From Prinsepia uniflora (lineage: Eukaryota > Streptophyta > Magnoliopsida > Rosales > Rosaceae): 64,000 nucleotides of DNA. The notes under the pieces were generated by a model. That model made no database searches and was not told the origin of the DNA. It saw nothing but the letters and a program-made list of their open reading frames with translations. Positions 1-10,284 of this stretch are shown here, in pieces (the stretch's first letter is position 1; every line of letters starts with the position of its first letter). Both the position numbers and the translations under genes were made by a program. The stretch lies in contig CM064872.1 in assembly GCA_032719365.1 (NCBI GenBank), positions 72,356,752-72,420,751 on the forward strand, read 5' to 3'.

Positions 1-1243
1 AGACAGGCGGCATGCATCAATCGGAGGTCGGATGCGAAAGTTATGGGTCTACGAAGGCGAGGGGCATTTTCGTAATTTTGAAAGGCAGGGGCAGAACGAT
101 AATTTTCCGAGCGAAGGGTAAAACGGTCTTTTTGACAAGAGAACGGTGGACGCTGACTCATGCTACCTGCCAATGATATTTGTTACTTTGTCCAGACAAC
201 ATGGAGGAAACCATGGATTTAGGGACACTAATCCCTTAATTAGGGAAAACTCACTCATTTTGTCCAACTTTTGACATTTTTAAATAACAGATCAATTCGG
301 TTGTGAGAATGAGAGATTGGAGAGTCTGAATTGGATCAAAACAAACACGAAGGACAGAGGGGTCGCTGATTTTGCAGATTTTCGAAAATTTGAAAATTTG
401 TGGTGAAAATTCGAATTCGAATTCGTGAGTCTTGAGGATCAAAATTGAGACTGGATTAAGTCTCCTGGGACTAATTCGAACCGATCCAAATAAAAAACGG
501 AGAGGATTGAGGTCGTATCGAGCAAGAACAGAAGCTTCAAAATCCTCGAAAAATCGAGCTTGAAGTCGAAGGGTTAGAGGTAAATATTAGTGCAATTGAC
601 TTGGTATTAATGTTTATTATGGTCTTAGGTTGCTTTCTGTGTGATTAATTTGAAGAAATGGCCTAAAATTGGGTGGTACCCGATTAAGGATCCATCGGGT
701 TTTCATTTTGAGTCGAGTGAATTGAGGTCTAATCTTATGAAATTGAGCATAAAGATCCCAAAATATGATTGGATACATGAAAACTAGTAGAAGAAACGAA
801 GGAATTGGGGTCGATTTGGCTGAGATTGCTTCGGGTCTGGTCGCGGGTACGCGACCCGTTTACCAGTGAAACGGGCAGAGAAGACGCACTGTAGCAGTTA
901 CTGTGCTACGCGCGTGGCTTTCACGCCCAGCCGCTTGTGGTGGTGCGTGAGGGCGCGTGGATGTGTTTCTGGGGAAGTGTTCAACAGGTGTTTTACTATA
1001 CTTAATGTAATGAACATTTTTGGTGTTGGGTCCGAGACAAACTGACATCTTATTGATACTGTTTCGAGGGTCTGATAGTTTAGGTCATGTTTTAAATTAA
1101 TATTTAATTCCCGAAAAATTGTGAGAAATTGATATGATATTCATAGGGTCATTATTAACCTTTCATGATGTTTTTGGGCAGGATTCGAGATTCCTGGAAA
1201 GCGTCAGAAATTACGGGGACACGTGCATCTTAGAAAGCGAGTG
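1..1243 (+). mobile_element. LTR fragment, plus sense, Del/Tekay-like
   Basis: The window opens inside a long LTR. The GACAGGCGGCA motif at 2-12 and the following block with GGGGCATTTTCGTAATT match the second U3 module of the complete LTRs at 15950 and 19530. A GC-rich block near 905-955 (GCGTGAGGGCGCG core) recurs at 16905-16955 and, in reverse, near 8208-8266 and 63605-63660. The true left end lies outside the window. Similarity fades near 1243 without a CA terminus, so the right end is truncated and approximate. No coding frame belongs to it. Confidence 0.6.
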
Positions 1244-1260
1244 GTTCTGACGGTGCGTGC

Positions 1261-1532
1261 GAGCATCGGTAGGCTGGCTCACATTCAATGTGACCTTGTT
1301 AGTATCACAAAAATGCTCGCTACGTGTCAAGAGTCTGCCGAAGGTGTTTAGAAACCTTGTTGGAGCGGGTGTACAACCAGTGCCACGTGATGGGCGGAGT
1401 TTGGCTGAACAGTCGACGGGGACTTGACGGTGATTGAGTGATCTTGTGGACGTGACTAGTGAGCATCGGTAGGCTGGATCACAATCACTGTGACTCCCGC
1501 TAGTACCACAAATATGCTCACTATGCTTCAAG
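1261..1532. repeat. Pair of ~72-bp direct repeats 200 bp apart
   Basis: Copies at 1261-1332 and 1461-1532 both start GAGCATCGGTAGGCTGG and end near ATGCTC...TCAAG. The core is itself nearly palindromic (TCACATT-C-AATGTGA in copy 1). The 128 bp between the copies shows no recognised feature. This could be a two-unit tandem repeat with a 200-bp period or the flanks of a small insertion. Confidence 0.65.
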
Positions 1533-1646
1533 GTGATGAGAGAGCCAGCAATCTTGCTTTGTGGGAGTGTGGTGGTTCTCGTGGCCTAAGTCCATTCCGA
1601 GGGAAAGATATGGAGTTTGAGAAGCCTCAAGACCTCATAGAGCGGA
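1523..1646 (+). pseudogene. Unidentified coding-like relic, part 1 (split by solo LTR N)
   Basis: An open frame from the ATG at 1523 reads through LALWECGGSRGLSPFRGKD and LIER and stops abruptly at the TSD of solo LTR N (GCGGA, 1642-1646). Removing N and one TSD copy makes it continuous, in frame, with 9451-9848, giving 173 codons plus stop (124 + 398 nt). I do not recognise the family. Frame conservation across the insertion suggests it once coded. It lies antisense to the Tat-like element C1, and plants are known to have Tat-lineage elements with an antisense ORF near the 3' LTR, so that identity is possible but unproven. Confidence 0.45.
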
Positions 1647-2177
1647 TGACAGGACCCGTCTCAACTGGACGTCAAAAACTGTGCCCGGTCCTGCTCCCGT
1701 CTGACAAGTCAACTAAAGGTCCGAAGCTACCCTTCAGTGCTTGCCAGACAAGGGATGTTTGCGCGGATTTCTGCTGCTGCCACTGCCTCACGATCAGTCC
1801 CGAACGTCGTACCACGGCCTGGAGGGTCACAAAACAGAAAAGGTGTGAGTGGACAAAAATGACCTCTTATAAAAACATTTATCAAAATACATTCTTACCC
1901 TCCAGTTTTCACAAACTTGCATGCATATCGTAAAACATGAGTAATAGTATGAAATCATTCAAGTATGAACAGTGGACCGATAAAATCAAAACATATTTTC
2001 CCATGGTTCATAAAACTCATGTTCACCAAATCAGTTCATGTTATAAACATCAAATCCCGGCTCTCAGGCCAACACATGTGAAAACATAATCACTGGCCAC
2101 AAAGACCAAAAACCCGTACTCAATACCAGCACGTCATCACAACAACATCAATCAGCACTAATCACCAGTGCACAAGA

Positions 2178-4971
2178 TGACAGGACCCGCCCCGATCCCA
2201 CAGGGACCACAAGGGGACGTGCCCTGCTCCCGTCTGACACCCAATAATTCATACCAATTTTAACCTCAAAACATTTAAAAGCATAAATAACCAAATTAAA
2301 GTCATACATAAAATCCGAATTAAACGAATGTCAGACAAGGGATATAATCCAAAATTACAAATTTGCGAGCACGACTCTAAAGTAATCCTACGGGTACACC
2401 GCCCAGCAGGGGTTCAGGTACGCAGAAGTAGATCTATGCCTCAGCCTCTGGTTCCTCCTCTACCTCAGTTTCCCGACCTGGAGGGGTTATCAAAACAGTA
2501 AGGGTGAGTGGACCGAACACAAGTTTATGAAATCGTTTGATAAGTAAAACATATAATTTACCCCTCCGTTTTCCAAATATGCGTGCACCATAATTCCAAA
2601 ATCATAAACCATATAATATGAACCATAAGGCATATAGAAAAACCATAACCATAATTTTAGTTGCTGCACTATACACTCCAATCCCGACATCCCTGATGTC
2701 TGACGTCCCTGACGTCCAATAAGGTCACAATCACAAGGCTACGCGTGCCACTCGGGTCTCAATTTCCGAGTTCAATCCCCGAACCCCGTTCGGGTACAGC
2801 ATCCCCGATGCTTAGCGTCATAGACGCTGGACGTACTAGACGTCCGTGACCTCTCCGGGGTACCTCATCCGGAGGAGACAATATAATATGGAAGGATTTA
2901 TACAGTGCAGTACTAAATACATTTTATTGATATCCACATACAAAACACATATATACCGAATCAATCATTAAGTTTCATCAAACGGGTCTCAAGCCCAAAT
3001 ACCGTGAAACGTGCCATAACCACATTTTCCATATCATCAAAACCATCATTGTTTTAGCATGTGAATAAGTATAATAAAACCAGAAAACATTTATGCACAC
3101 AAGGGTTTAAGAAAATGGCCCACTCACAGTACAATCCTGCTAGAAACCGAACGTATACCCTCGTCCTGGTACAAATGTACAATCCCTGTCAAGTCCAAGT
3201 ATTCGTAAAGGTCAAATTAAACCCCCAACATTCAACCATGAAAGCCTAGGTCGAAACCGACCCGGGAAAGCCGCCCGAACGCGCTTCCCAAGGCAATAAA
3301 CCTTATTTTGACCAACTTAATGATCTCCGATCGACCCGAAACCACCGCCATTGGATCCGGATCGTCGAAACCTACAGAATGGTGGTGGTCCCACCAGAAA
3401 CACTGTTCACACGCGCCCCCACGCGCCGGTCAACGCGGCGGTCAACGGTGGAACAGTCCTGCTGACGTCATCGCTGACGTCACTGCTGACGTCAGCATGA
3501 CGTCAGGCTGACGTCATCTGACAGCTGTCAGGTCTGACATGTCAGACTCTGACAGGTGCCACGTGTCAACATCTGATTGGTCCACCTCACTGATCTGTCA
3601 GACCACGTGTCAGATCTGACATGTGCCACGTGTCAGCACGGCACTGGTCCACGTCACTGACATGTCAGTGACACGTGGCAGTCCCTGACTGGTCCACGTC
3701 ACTGACATGTCAGTGCTGACTGTGCACTGACATGTGGCACGTGTCGGCTCACGGTTGGTCCACGTCATCTGACAGACTGACAGGGTGCCACGTCAGCACC
3801 ACTGTCATCAGACGGGTTGACCCGTTTTCCTGCAACTCGGGTCGATCAGACCCGCGATCGAGGCCCGGTTGCCATTCCACCATTTCTGGGTCATTTTCAG
3901 TCCTTTCAATTCCTAAGTACTCGTCTTAGTTCCAGAAAGTGTTCTATGGAATCAAAAACAAGAGAACAATATTAGATCCTTACCTGCAAACAAAACCCGA
4001 AGCTTCAGATTTTCCGGTTATCCTCCCCGTCAATTCCGGCCACCTCGAGCCTTGAAGTCAAGCCTACAGGTCTGTTTCAGTCCCTAGGTCTCATGAGAAG
4101 CAAGAAAAGGGAACAAAACTCGACTACACGTTGACTTCCAAATTTTGAAAGTACAAAGCTCACGGGTTACTCACCTGCCGTGAACCACCGTGCCTCCACC
4201 GCCGTTCCTGCCGCCCTCCCGTCGTCTCTCAGTCCTAGTCACACTCACACGCACACAGAGAAAGGTTGTAATGCGGAGGGGTGAGGGTTGAAATGGGCAG
4301 AAGGTGGGTGTCGGGTAGAAGAATATATAGAGATGGAGGGAAAATAATGGACGGCCCAGATTTGATCTCCAGATTAGATCAAGGGCTGAGATTAGATCTG
4401 GAGGTTTTCAATCCAAAGGCTGAAATTTAAAGCTGGTACAATTGTTTAATTAATCCAATAGTGGATCAGATCCAATCTAGCCAATGGGTGAGTGACACTT
4501 GTCACTCACCAGGTGTCCTCCAATCAGAATTTCTGAATATAATATTCGACACGAAAACCGAGACACGAACTTCCCGAATTCACGTTTCTGACCATAACTT
4601 CCTCGTACGAAGTCCGATTTCGGCGTGCCGCCTGTCTACGGACTCAGGACGTCGAGGCCTACCCAACGGTCCTTGAGTCAACTGAAAATTAGTTGTCAAA
4701 AGAAAAGTCAACATTTTCCCCCGGAAGTCCAAATTACGGTAATGCCCCTGAACTTCCGATAGTCGTAACTTTCACCCTGATCGTCCGAATCGAACGTGCC
4801 ACCTGTCTATGAACTCGTGACGTCCCGAACTACGTCACGGTCATAGGTCAAAGTCCATTTAGTTCATCAATCAAAAAGTCAATAATTTGACCATACCATT
4901 CACAAGGGTAAAATCGTCAAATCACACATTAAATTACAATATGGAATTCCTCGAATTTCCGGGGTGTTACA
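2178..4971 (-). repeat. 3' LTR of element F (2.79 kb)
   Basis: Begins on the minus strand with TGTAACACCCCGGAAATTCG and ends with GGGTCCTGTCA. It contains the two U3 modules with the CGTGCCACCTGTCTA and CGTGCCGCCTGTCTA cores (about 4795 and 4627), a GTGACGT-N8-ACGTCAC palindrome at 4817-4838, a CRE/G-box cluster (3463-3743) and a string of mini-hairpins (2686-2845). Short open frames inside it show no protein similarity and are not called as genes. Confidence 0.85.
3463..3743. promoter_or_regulatory. Dense TGACGTCA and CACGTG cluster in LTR F
   Basis: Five perfect TGACGTCA palindromes start at 3463, 3475, 3487, 3498 and 3509, spaced 12, 12, 11 and 11 bp. Five CACGTG boxes follow at 3560, 3604, 3627, 3672 and 3738, mixed with TGACATGTCA-like palindromes. 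These are the core sites of plant bZIP factors (CRE/C-box and G-box, the latter often ABA-linked). Position inside a transposon LTR suggests an enhancer, but no activity can be read from sequence. Confidence 0.5.
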
Positions 4972-5005
4972 ACCTTCCCCCCTTAAGAAATTTCGTCCCG
5001 AAATT

Positions 5006-7560
5006 TCAAAGAAACAAATGAGGAAATTGTTCTCGCATCTGAGCCTCAGGCTCCCATGTGGCTTCTTCCACGTTCTGGTTTCTCCAGAGAATTTTCACGA
5101 GAGGGATCGTCTTTCGACGTAGTACCTTGTCCTTCCGATCCAAGATCTGTACTGGTTGTTCTTCAAAGCTCAAATCCTCCCGCAGTTCGACAGGTTGTTC
5201 CCCAAGTACATGAGAAGCATCACGTACATACATCCGCAACATCGATACGTGGAAAACATCGTGAACTCTTGATAGTTCTGGGGGTAGTGCCAATCTGTAT
5301 GCAACTCTGCCAATTCTCTCCACGATTTCATAAGGTCCGATAAAACGCGGACTCAGTTTCCCCCGTCGGCCAAAACGGATAATCCCTTTCCACGGAGACA
5401 ACTTCAGGAAGACAAAATCTCCCACTTCAAACTCCAAGTCTCGAATCCGTCGGTCGGCATAACTCTTCTGGCGATCCTGTGCCACCTTCAATCTTTCCTT
5501 GATCACGCGAACAGTTTCCATGGTTAAGTCCATTATCTCCGGCCCTACAGCCGCTCGCTCTCCTACCTCCGTCCAGCAGATAGGTGTCCTGCACTGTCGG
5601 CCATACAGTGCCTCATAAGGTGCCATCCCGATGCTTGCCTGATAGCTGTTGTTGTAAGCGAATTCCATCAATGGCAAATGAGTATCCCAAGAGTCTTGAA
5701 ACTGTAGTACACATGACCTCATCATGTCCTCCAGGGTTTGAATGGTTCTCTCAGACTGTCCATCGGTCTGTGGATGGAAAGCAGTACTGAAACGTAGGTT
5801 TGTTCCCAAAGTAGCTTGCAAACTCCGCCAGAACCTGGAAGTGAAACGCGGATCACGATCAGACACGATCGATTCCGGCGTACCATGAAGTCGTATGATT
5901 TCCTTCACAAACAACTGAGCCAGTCGGTTAGGTTTATAGGTTTCCTGAACTGGCAGAAAATGGGCTGATTTGGTTAACCGATCCACGATCACCCATACTC
6001 CGTCCACTCCACTCTGAGTCCTTGGTAACTTAAAGACGAAGTCCATGGTGATGTGATCCCACTTCCACTCAGGAATCGGAAGTGGCTGCATAGCCCCATA
6101 CGGTCTCTGCCGTTCCGCCTTAACCTGCTGACAGGTTAAGCATTTGCTCACGAACTCAGCAATATCCTTCTTCATTCCTGGCCACCAATAATGGTTCCGG
6201 AGGGTACGGTACATCTTTGTACCTCCCGGATGCATAGCATAGGCCGAACTGTGGGCCTCCTCAAGTATCTCGGCCCGTAACTCTGCCACTGCAGGTACGC
6301 ACAAACGGCCCAATTTCACCAGTGCTCCATCGTCCCGGATGGTAAAATCCTGTCTCCCATCCGCATCGACCTCAATTCTGTAAATACAGAGTATCGGATC
6401 CTGCAGTTGTGCTTCGATGATCCGATCAATCAGTACTGGTCGCACATGGAAGTTGGCCAACAAAGCTCCATGCGCATCCGTACCCAAAATAACTCCCGTC
6501 TTCCGGAGTTCCACTAACAAGGGAAGATACACCATCCCTAGGTGTGCAATAGTTCCCGCAGATTTCCTGCTGAGTGCATCCGCCACCACATTGGCCTTAC
6601 CCGGATGGTACTCGATCGTACAGTCATAGTCCTTCAGTAGCTCCAACCATCTCCGTTGTCTCATGTTGAGCTCCTTCTGAGTGAATAAGTATTTAAGACT
6701 CTGGTGGTCGGTGTATATCCGACACGTTGCGCCGAACAGATAATGTCTCCAGATCTTGAGAGCATGAACCACCGCCGCCAACTCCAAATCATGGGTAGGG
6801 TAGTTCAACTCATGAGTCTTCATCTGCCGGGATGCATAGGCGATAACCTTGCCAGTTTGCATCAACACGCAGCCCAAACCTTGCAGTGAAGCATCACTGA
6901 AAACTACAAACTCTCCACTGTCGTCCGGCAATGCAAGGACAGGTGCAGTGGTCAATCGATCCTTCAACTCTTGAAAGCTCCGATCGCACTGCTCGTCCCA
7001 GATAAACTTTACTCCTTTCCGAGTCAGACGAGTCAATGGTGCAGCAATTTTGGAGAAACCCTCCACGAATCTCCGGTAGTAACCTGCTAATCCGACGAAA
7101 CTCCGCACCTCGGTCACCGTTGTCGGTCTAGCCCAGTTGGTCACCGCTTCTGTTTTCTGGGGATCCACGCAAATCCCATCCGTCGATATCACGTGTCCCA
7201 GAAAACCAATACTGCTCAGCCAAAACTGACACTTGCTCAGCTTGGCATACAATTGTTCTTGTCTCAGTTTCTCCAAGACCAACCGTAGATGTTCTTCATG
7301 TGCACGGGCACTCCTCGAGTATACCAAAATATCATCGATGAACACAATCACGAACTTATCCAGGTAGGGTCGGAAGACCCGGTTCATCAGATCCATGAAT
7401 GCTGCTGGAGCATTCGTCAAACCAAATGGCATAACAAGGAACTCGTAGTGCCCGTAACGGGTTCGAAAAGCAGTTTTCGGAATATCCTCCTCCGAAATCC
7501 TCAGTTGGTGATACCCAGACCGCAAATCAATTTTCGAGAAGCACTGAGCTCCCCGCAATA
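5006..7560 (-). pseudogene. F pol fragment: RT, RNase H, integrase, chromodomain-like tail
   Basis: One frame of about 850 codons with no stop. It starts mid-way through reverse transcriptase at LRGAQCFSKIDLRSGYHQL and includes the catalytic FIDDILVY motif, then RNase H (DASLQGLGCVLMQ), the integrase zinc-binding region (MHPGGTKMYRTL ... CLTCQQVK), the DDE core (MDFVF, SDRDPRF, SERTIQTLE) and a C-terminal EEATWEPEAQMREQFPHLF stretch of chromodomain type. The first about 23 codons of the open frame (to about 7561) come from LTR N and are not pol. The TGA stop at 5006-5008 lies at the edge of a palindrome next to the polypurine tract. Lack of gag, protease and the 5' LTR makes the copy non-functional. 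Confidence 0.9.
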
Positions 7561-9445
7561 CCATTTTCACGCAAATCCATGCGTTGCAACCTCCGTTGCC
7601 ATTTTCACGTAAATCCACGAAATTGACCATTGACTCATTCCCGAGTCACCACATCGTTTTCAATCCATGACTCATAATCCGAGTCCAAACATTATTTTCA
7701 ATCAATTTTAATCCCGGACTCATAAACCAAGTCCAAACATCATTTTTACCAGATTTCGTAATTTCTCGAAAATCGCCCAAAAATAATAATATAATAATCC
7801 TAAAACCGAGAAATTACCGGATTGAAACATAATTCATGCCCAAGCATATAATATCATATAATAAGGCATTTAAATCATATATGCATGCATCACGGTTAGA
7901 AAACAAAGTCCACTCACACATACCATCCAAAACGGTCCGTTTCCGAGCTGCACGTTTTTTTCGTAAATTCTGGAAATCACAACTCCTGTCCAAAATCATT
8001 ATAGAAGGTTACTAACATCTCAAAATACATCATATAATTTCCCCCAATTTTTTCGGAGTTTAAATACGTATTTTTAACGTAAAACAAAACTTCGGATACG
8101 CGGAACATTATCGAAACAATATCCGATTTCATCGAAACCAGTGTCAAAATGTTCGTTACAATGAGAGGATCAAAAGTCATGTTGACCTCACCTTGAGACT
8201 AGGCCGGACGCGCCTCCACGCACCGCCGTGAGTGGCTGCGCGTGAAACCCACGCGCCAGCTACAGTACCCTCGTCCTCATCCATTTGTCTGTAAAACGGG
8301 CCATTTAACCCGCGAGGCGACCCGGTTAATTTCCTACCAATTCGACATTGTTTCCATCAATTGAACATTTAGTCAGTTTCGAATTAAGTTCAATTAAAGA
8401 TCTTGTGGGCTCAATTACAAACAATCTTACTTATAACCCCACGATCACAGTTGATCATTCGAAGGACATCCAACCATTGTTCATCCTTCGAAAACCATCA
8501 AACCTTCTTGATTTCGTTCAATTGATCCACCAGTAAGCTTCAATGGACTAAGAGAAACAGTTTCCCTCCATCAATTGCGTCGTTTGATCACTCAATGATC
8601 ACGACTCAACCTCGACTCAAGCTCTCTGTTACCAGACCCGTTCAGAGCCAATTCGGCCTCGATTCTTCTCGTTTTTGATCTGAAACAACTCGTCTCAACC
8701 TCATGAAGCTACTTCTAAGCTCCAATTCGATCATCACGGCTCAATTCATCCTAATCGAATTTTCCTCCCAAAAACCAAATTTTCGAATTTCCAGTTCCCA
8801 GCTCACTCTCAATCTCCCGTGTTTACCCAGATGAGTTAGTCTCAACAAGCACTCGATTTTGCCCTCAAAACCAGTTAGAGAAGGCAGCAAACTCTCTCCA
8901 ATTTTCTTCCCAAATTTTACACGGTTTGAACAACAAAGGAGATTAATGGAGGAATTAAAAATAATTAGGATTAATTAATTAATAAAACATCATAATTGTG
9001 TCTTCCCTAAAACATGGGATCTGGTTCCATGCCTGAATTTAGGGGATGAGTGACACTTGTCACTCATCCAAGTGTGTTCAGTCACCGGGTACTGTTCATA
9101 TTAAAATATTATTTTAATCCCGGTTCGTTTGGTTAATCGAGCCCGATTCCGTGACCATAACTTCGTCGTCGAATCTCCGATTTCGGCATGCCGCCTGTTG
9201 TTGGATTCGCATCGAAGAGACCTACGTGCCACCTGTCTATGGACTCGTGACGTCCCAAACTACGTCACAGTCATCGGTCAAAGTCTGGTTGCCCGCCCGA
9301 ACTAAAAGTCAACATTTTGCCCACGCTAGGGGCAAAACGGTCATTTTGCACAATTCGTCCGATTTCACTCAACTAATCCCCGATTAGTCATTCTAAACCA
9401 TAATTAATTAATATTCAATCCTGATATTCGGGACGGGTCATTACA

Positions 9446-9848
9446 GCGGAAGGTTCGCAATCAAATTGCCTTTCCAAGCGACGCTCTTGTGGAGCTTGGC
9501 GACAGTCATGCCTCTCCAAACTTAAGGATGGCCTCGCACTTCCGCATGTTTGATGAGCTGTACAACGGGTTTGGAGGTCAGCCTGATCTCAAAAAGATTG
9601 ACATGGCCCCTAAAATTCCTCCAGAGTCCCGGGACATGAGCCGGCTACTTTCTCCATTTAGGGATATGAATGGCGGGAGGTCTTCAGTCATCCTAATCAA
9701 GGAGTGGTTGAGCGCTCCATTGTGCTTGAAGGAGACCGTTGTTCAGAAGAAGGACAATAAACAAGGACCTATTGGTTCTTGGGAGAAAAAAGCATGCCGA
9801 GCAACTTCTTTCCTAACCAAAAAGCATACCGAGCAACTTCTTTCCTAA
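9446..9848 (+). pseudogene. Unidentified coding-like relic, part 2
   Basis: Continues the frame of 1523-1646 after solo LTR N: VRNQIAFPSDALVELGD, then HFRMFDELYNGFGGQPDLKK, then RLLSPFRDMNGG, ending at TAA 9846-9848. Near the end a ~29-bp direct duplication (AGCAT[G/A]CCGAGCAACTTC) is present. Soluble, mixed composition, with no signal peptide or membrane segment. In the same frame after a gap with stops, 9981-10118 encodes a 45-residue charged helix-like stretch (RAERMLIENERD), which could be a downstream exon or a continuation. Family not recognised. Confidence 0.45.
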
Positions 9849-10084
9849 CCCATCTGCTCTGGTCCCGCGAATGTACCATCTTGACGCGAAGGGCCTGCAG
9901 AAACGGAAAGTTATGTTGTTGATGTGAGATTACGATAACTTAAGAAAACTTGAGGTCCTAATTTCACATCGGAAGCCAAAATGGGCGAGTTGGAGATGAG
10001 CCGTGCAGAGAGGATGCTGATAGAAAATGAGCGAGATACCGCTCGAGATGAGCTCTCCTTGCTGCGCAGAAATTTGCAGGACTC

Positions 10085-10284
10085 AGAAGGCTTAGATGCT
10101 TCGATAACGAAGGCTTGAATGCTTCGCAGGGTGAAGGCTTGGATGCTTCGATGACGAAGGATTAGGTGCTTCGCATGGCGAAGGCTTAGATGCTTCGCAG
10201 GGCGAAGGCTTGAATGCTTCGATGATGAAGGCATGGGTGCTTCGATGACGAAGGCTTAGGTGCTTCGCATGACAAGGCTTGGAT
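10085..10284 (-). repeat. CTTCGC hairpin array relic (left part, split by solo LTR E)
   Basis: About eight units of GGATGCTTCG-N4-CGAAGGCTT type, roughly 21-27 bp each. They are the reverse complement of the array in element D at 60505-61400, placing this stretch in the minus-sense Tat-like element C1. Solo LTR E inserted in a unit, and the unit resumes at 13291-13312. Confidence 0.7.

Larger units (their letters stand above)
2178..7560 (-). mobile_element. Ty3/gypsy chromovirus F, 3' half (pol and 3' LTR)
   Basis: Minus-sense Del/Tekay-like element. In element order it has a pol fragment (7560-5006), a polypurine tract (4987-4972 complement, CTTAAGGGGGGAAGG) and a 3' LTR (4971-2178, TGTAACACCCCGG ... 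GGTCCTGTCA). The 5' LTR, gag, protease and the start of reverse transcriptase are missing: at about 7560 the sequence changes abruptly to LTR N. It inserted into LTR N; the left TSD would be CAAGA (2173-2177) but its partner was lost with the 5' end. Confidence 0.85.
1647..9445 (-). mobile_element. Solo LTR N (K-like family), interrupted by element F
   Basis: A minus-sense LTR in two pieces, 1647-2177 (its 3' end, starting TGACAGGACCC on the plus strand) and about 7561-9445 (its 5' part, ending GGGTCATTACA). The pieces are flanked by a perfect 5-bp TSD, GCGGA (1642-1646 and 9446-9450), with no internal region of its own, so this is a solo LTR formed by LTR-LTR recombination. The start resembles LTR K at 46864 (TGTAAYRACCCGTCCCGA). 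The pieces sum to about 2.4 kb against 3.1 kb for K, so part was lost together with the left part of F. No gene is seen in 7631-9445. Confidence 0.85.

Noticed and set aside
5056..7612. Plus-strand open frames opposite F pol (5056-5343, 6417-6629, 7289-7612)
   Set aside because: They are complements of a conserved pol frame and show no domain of their own.
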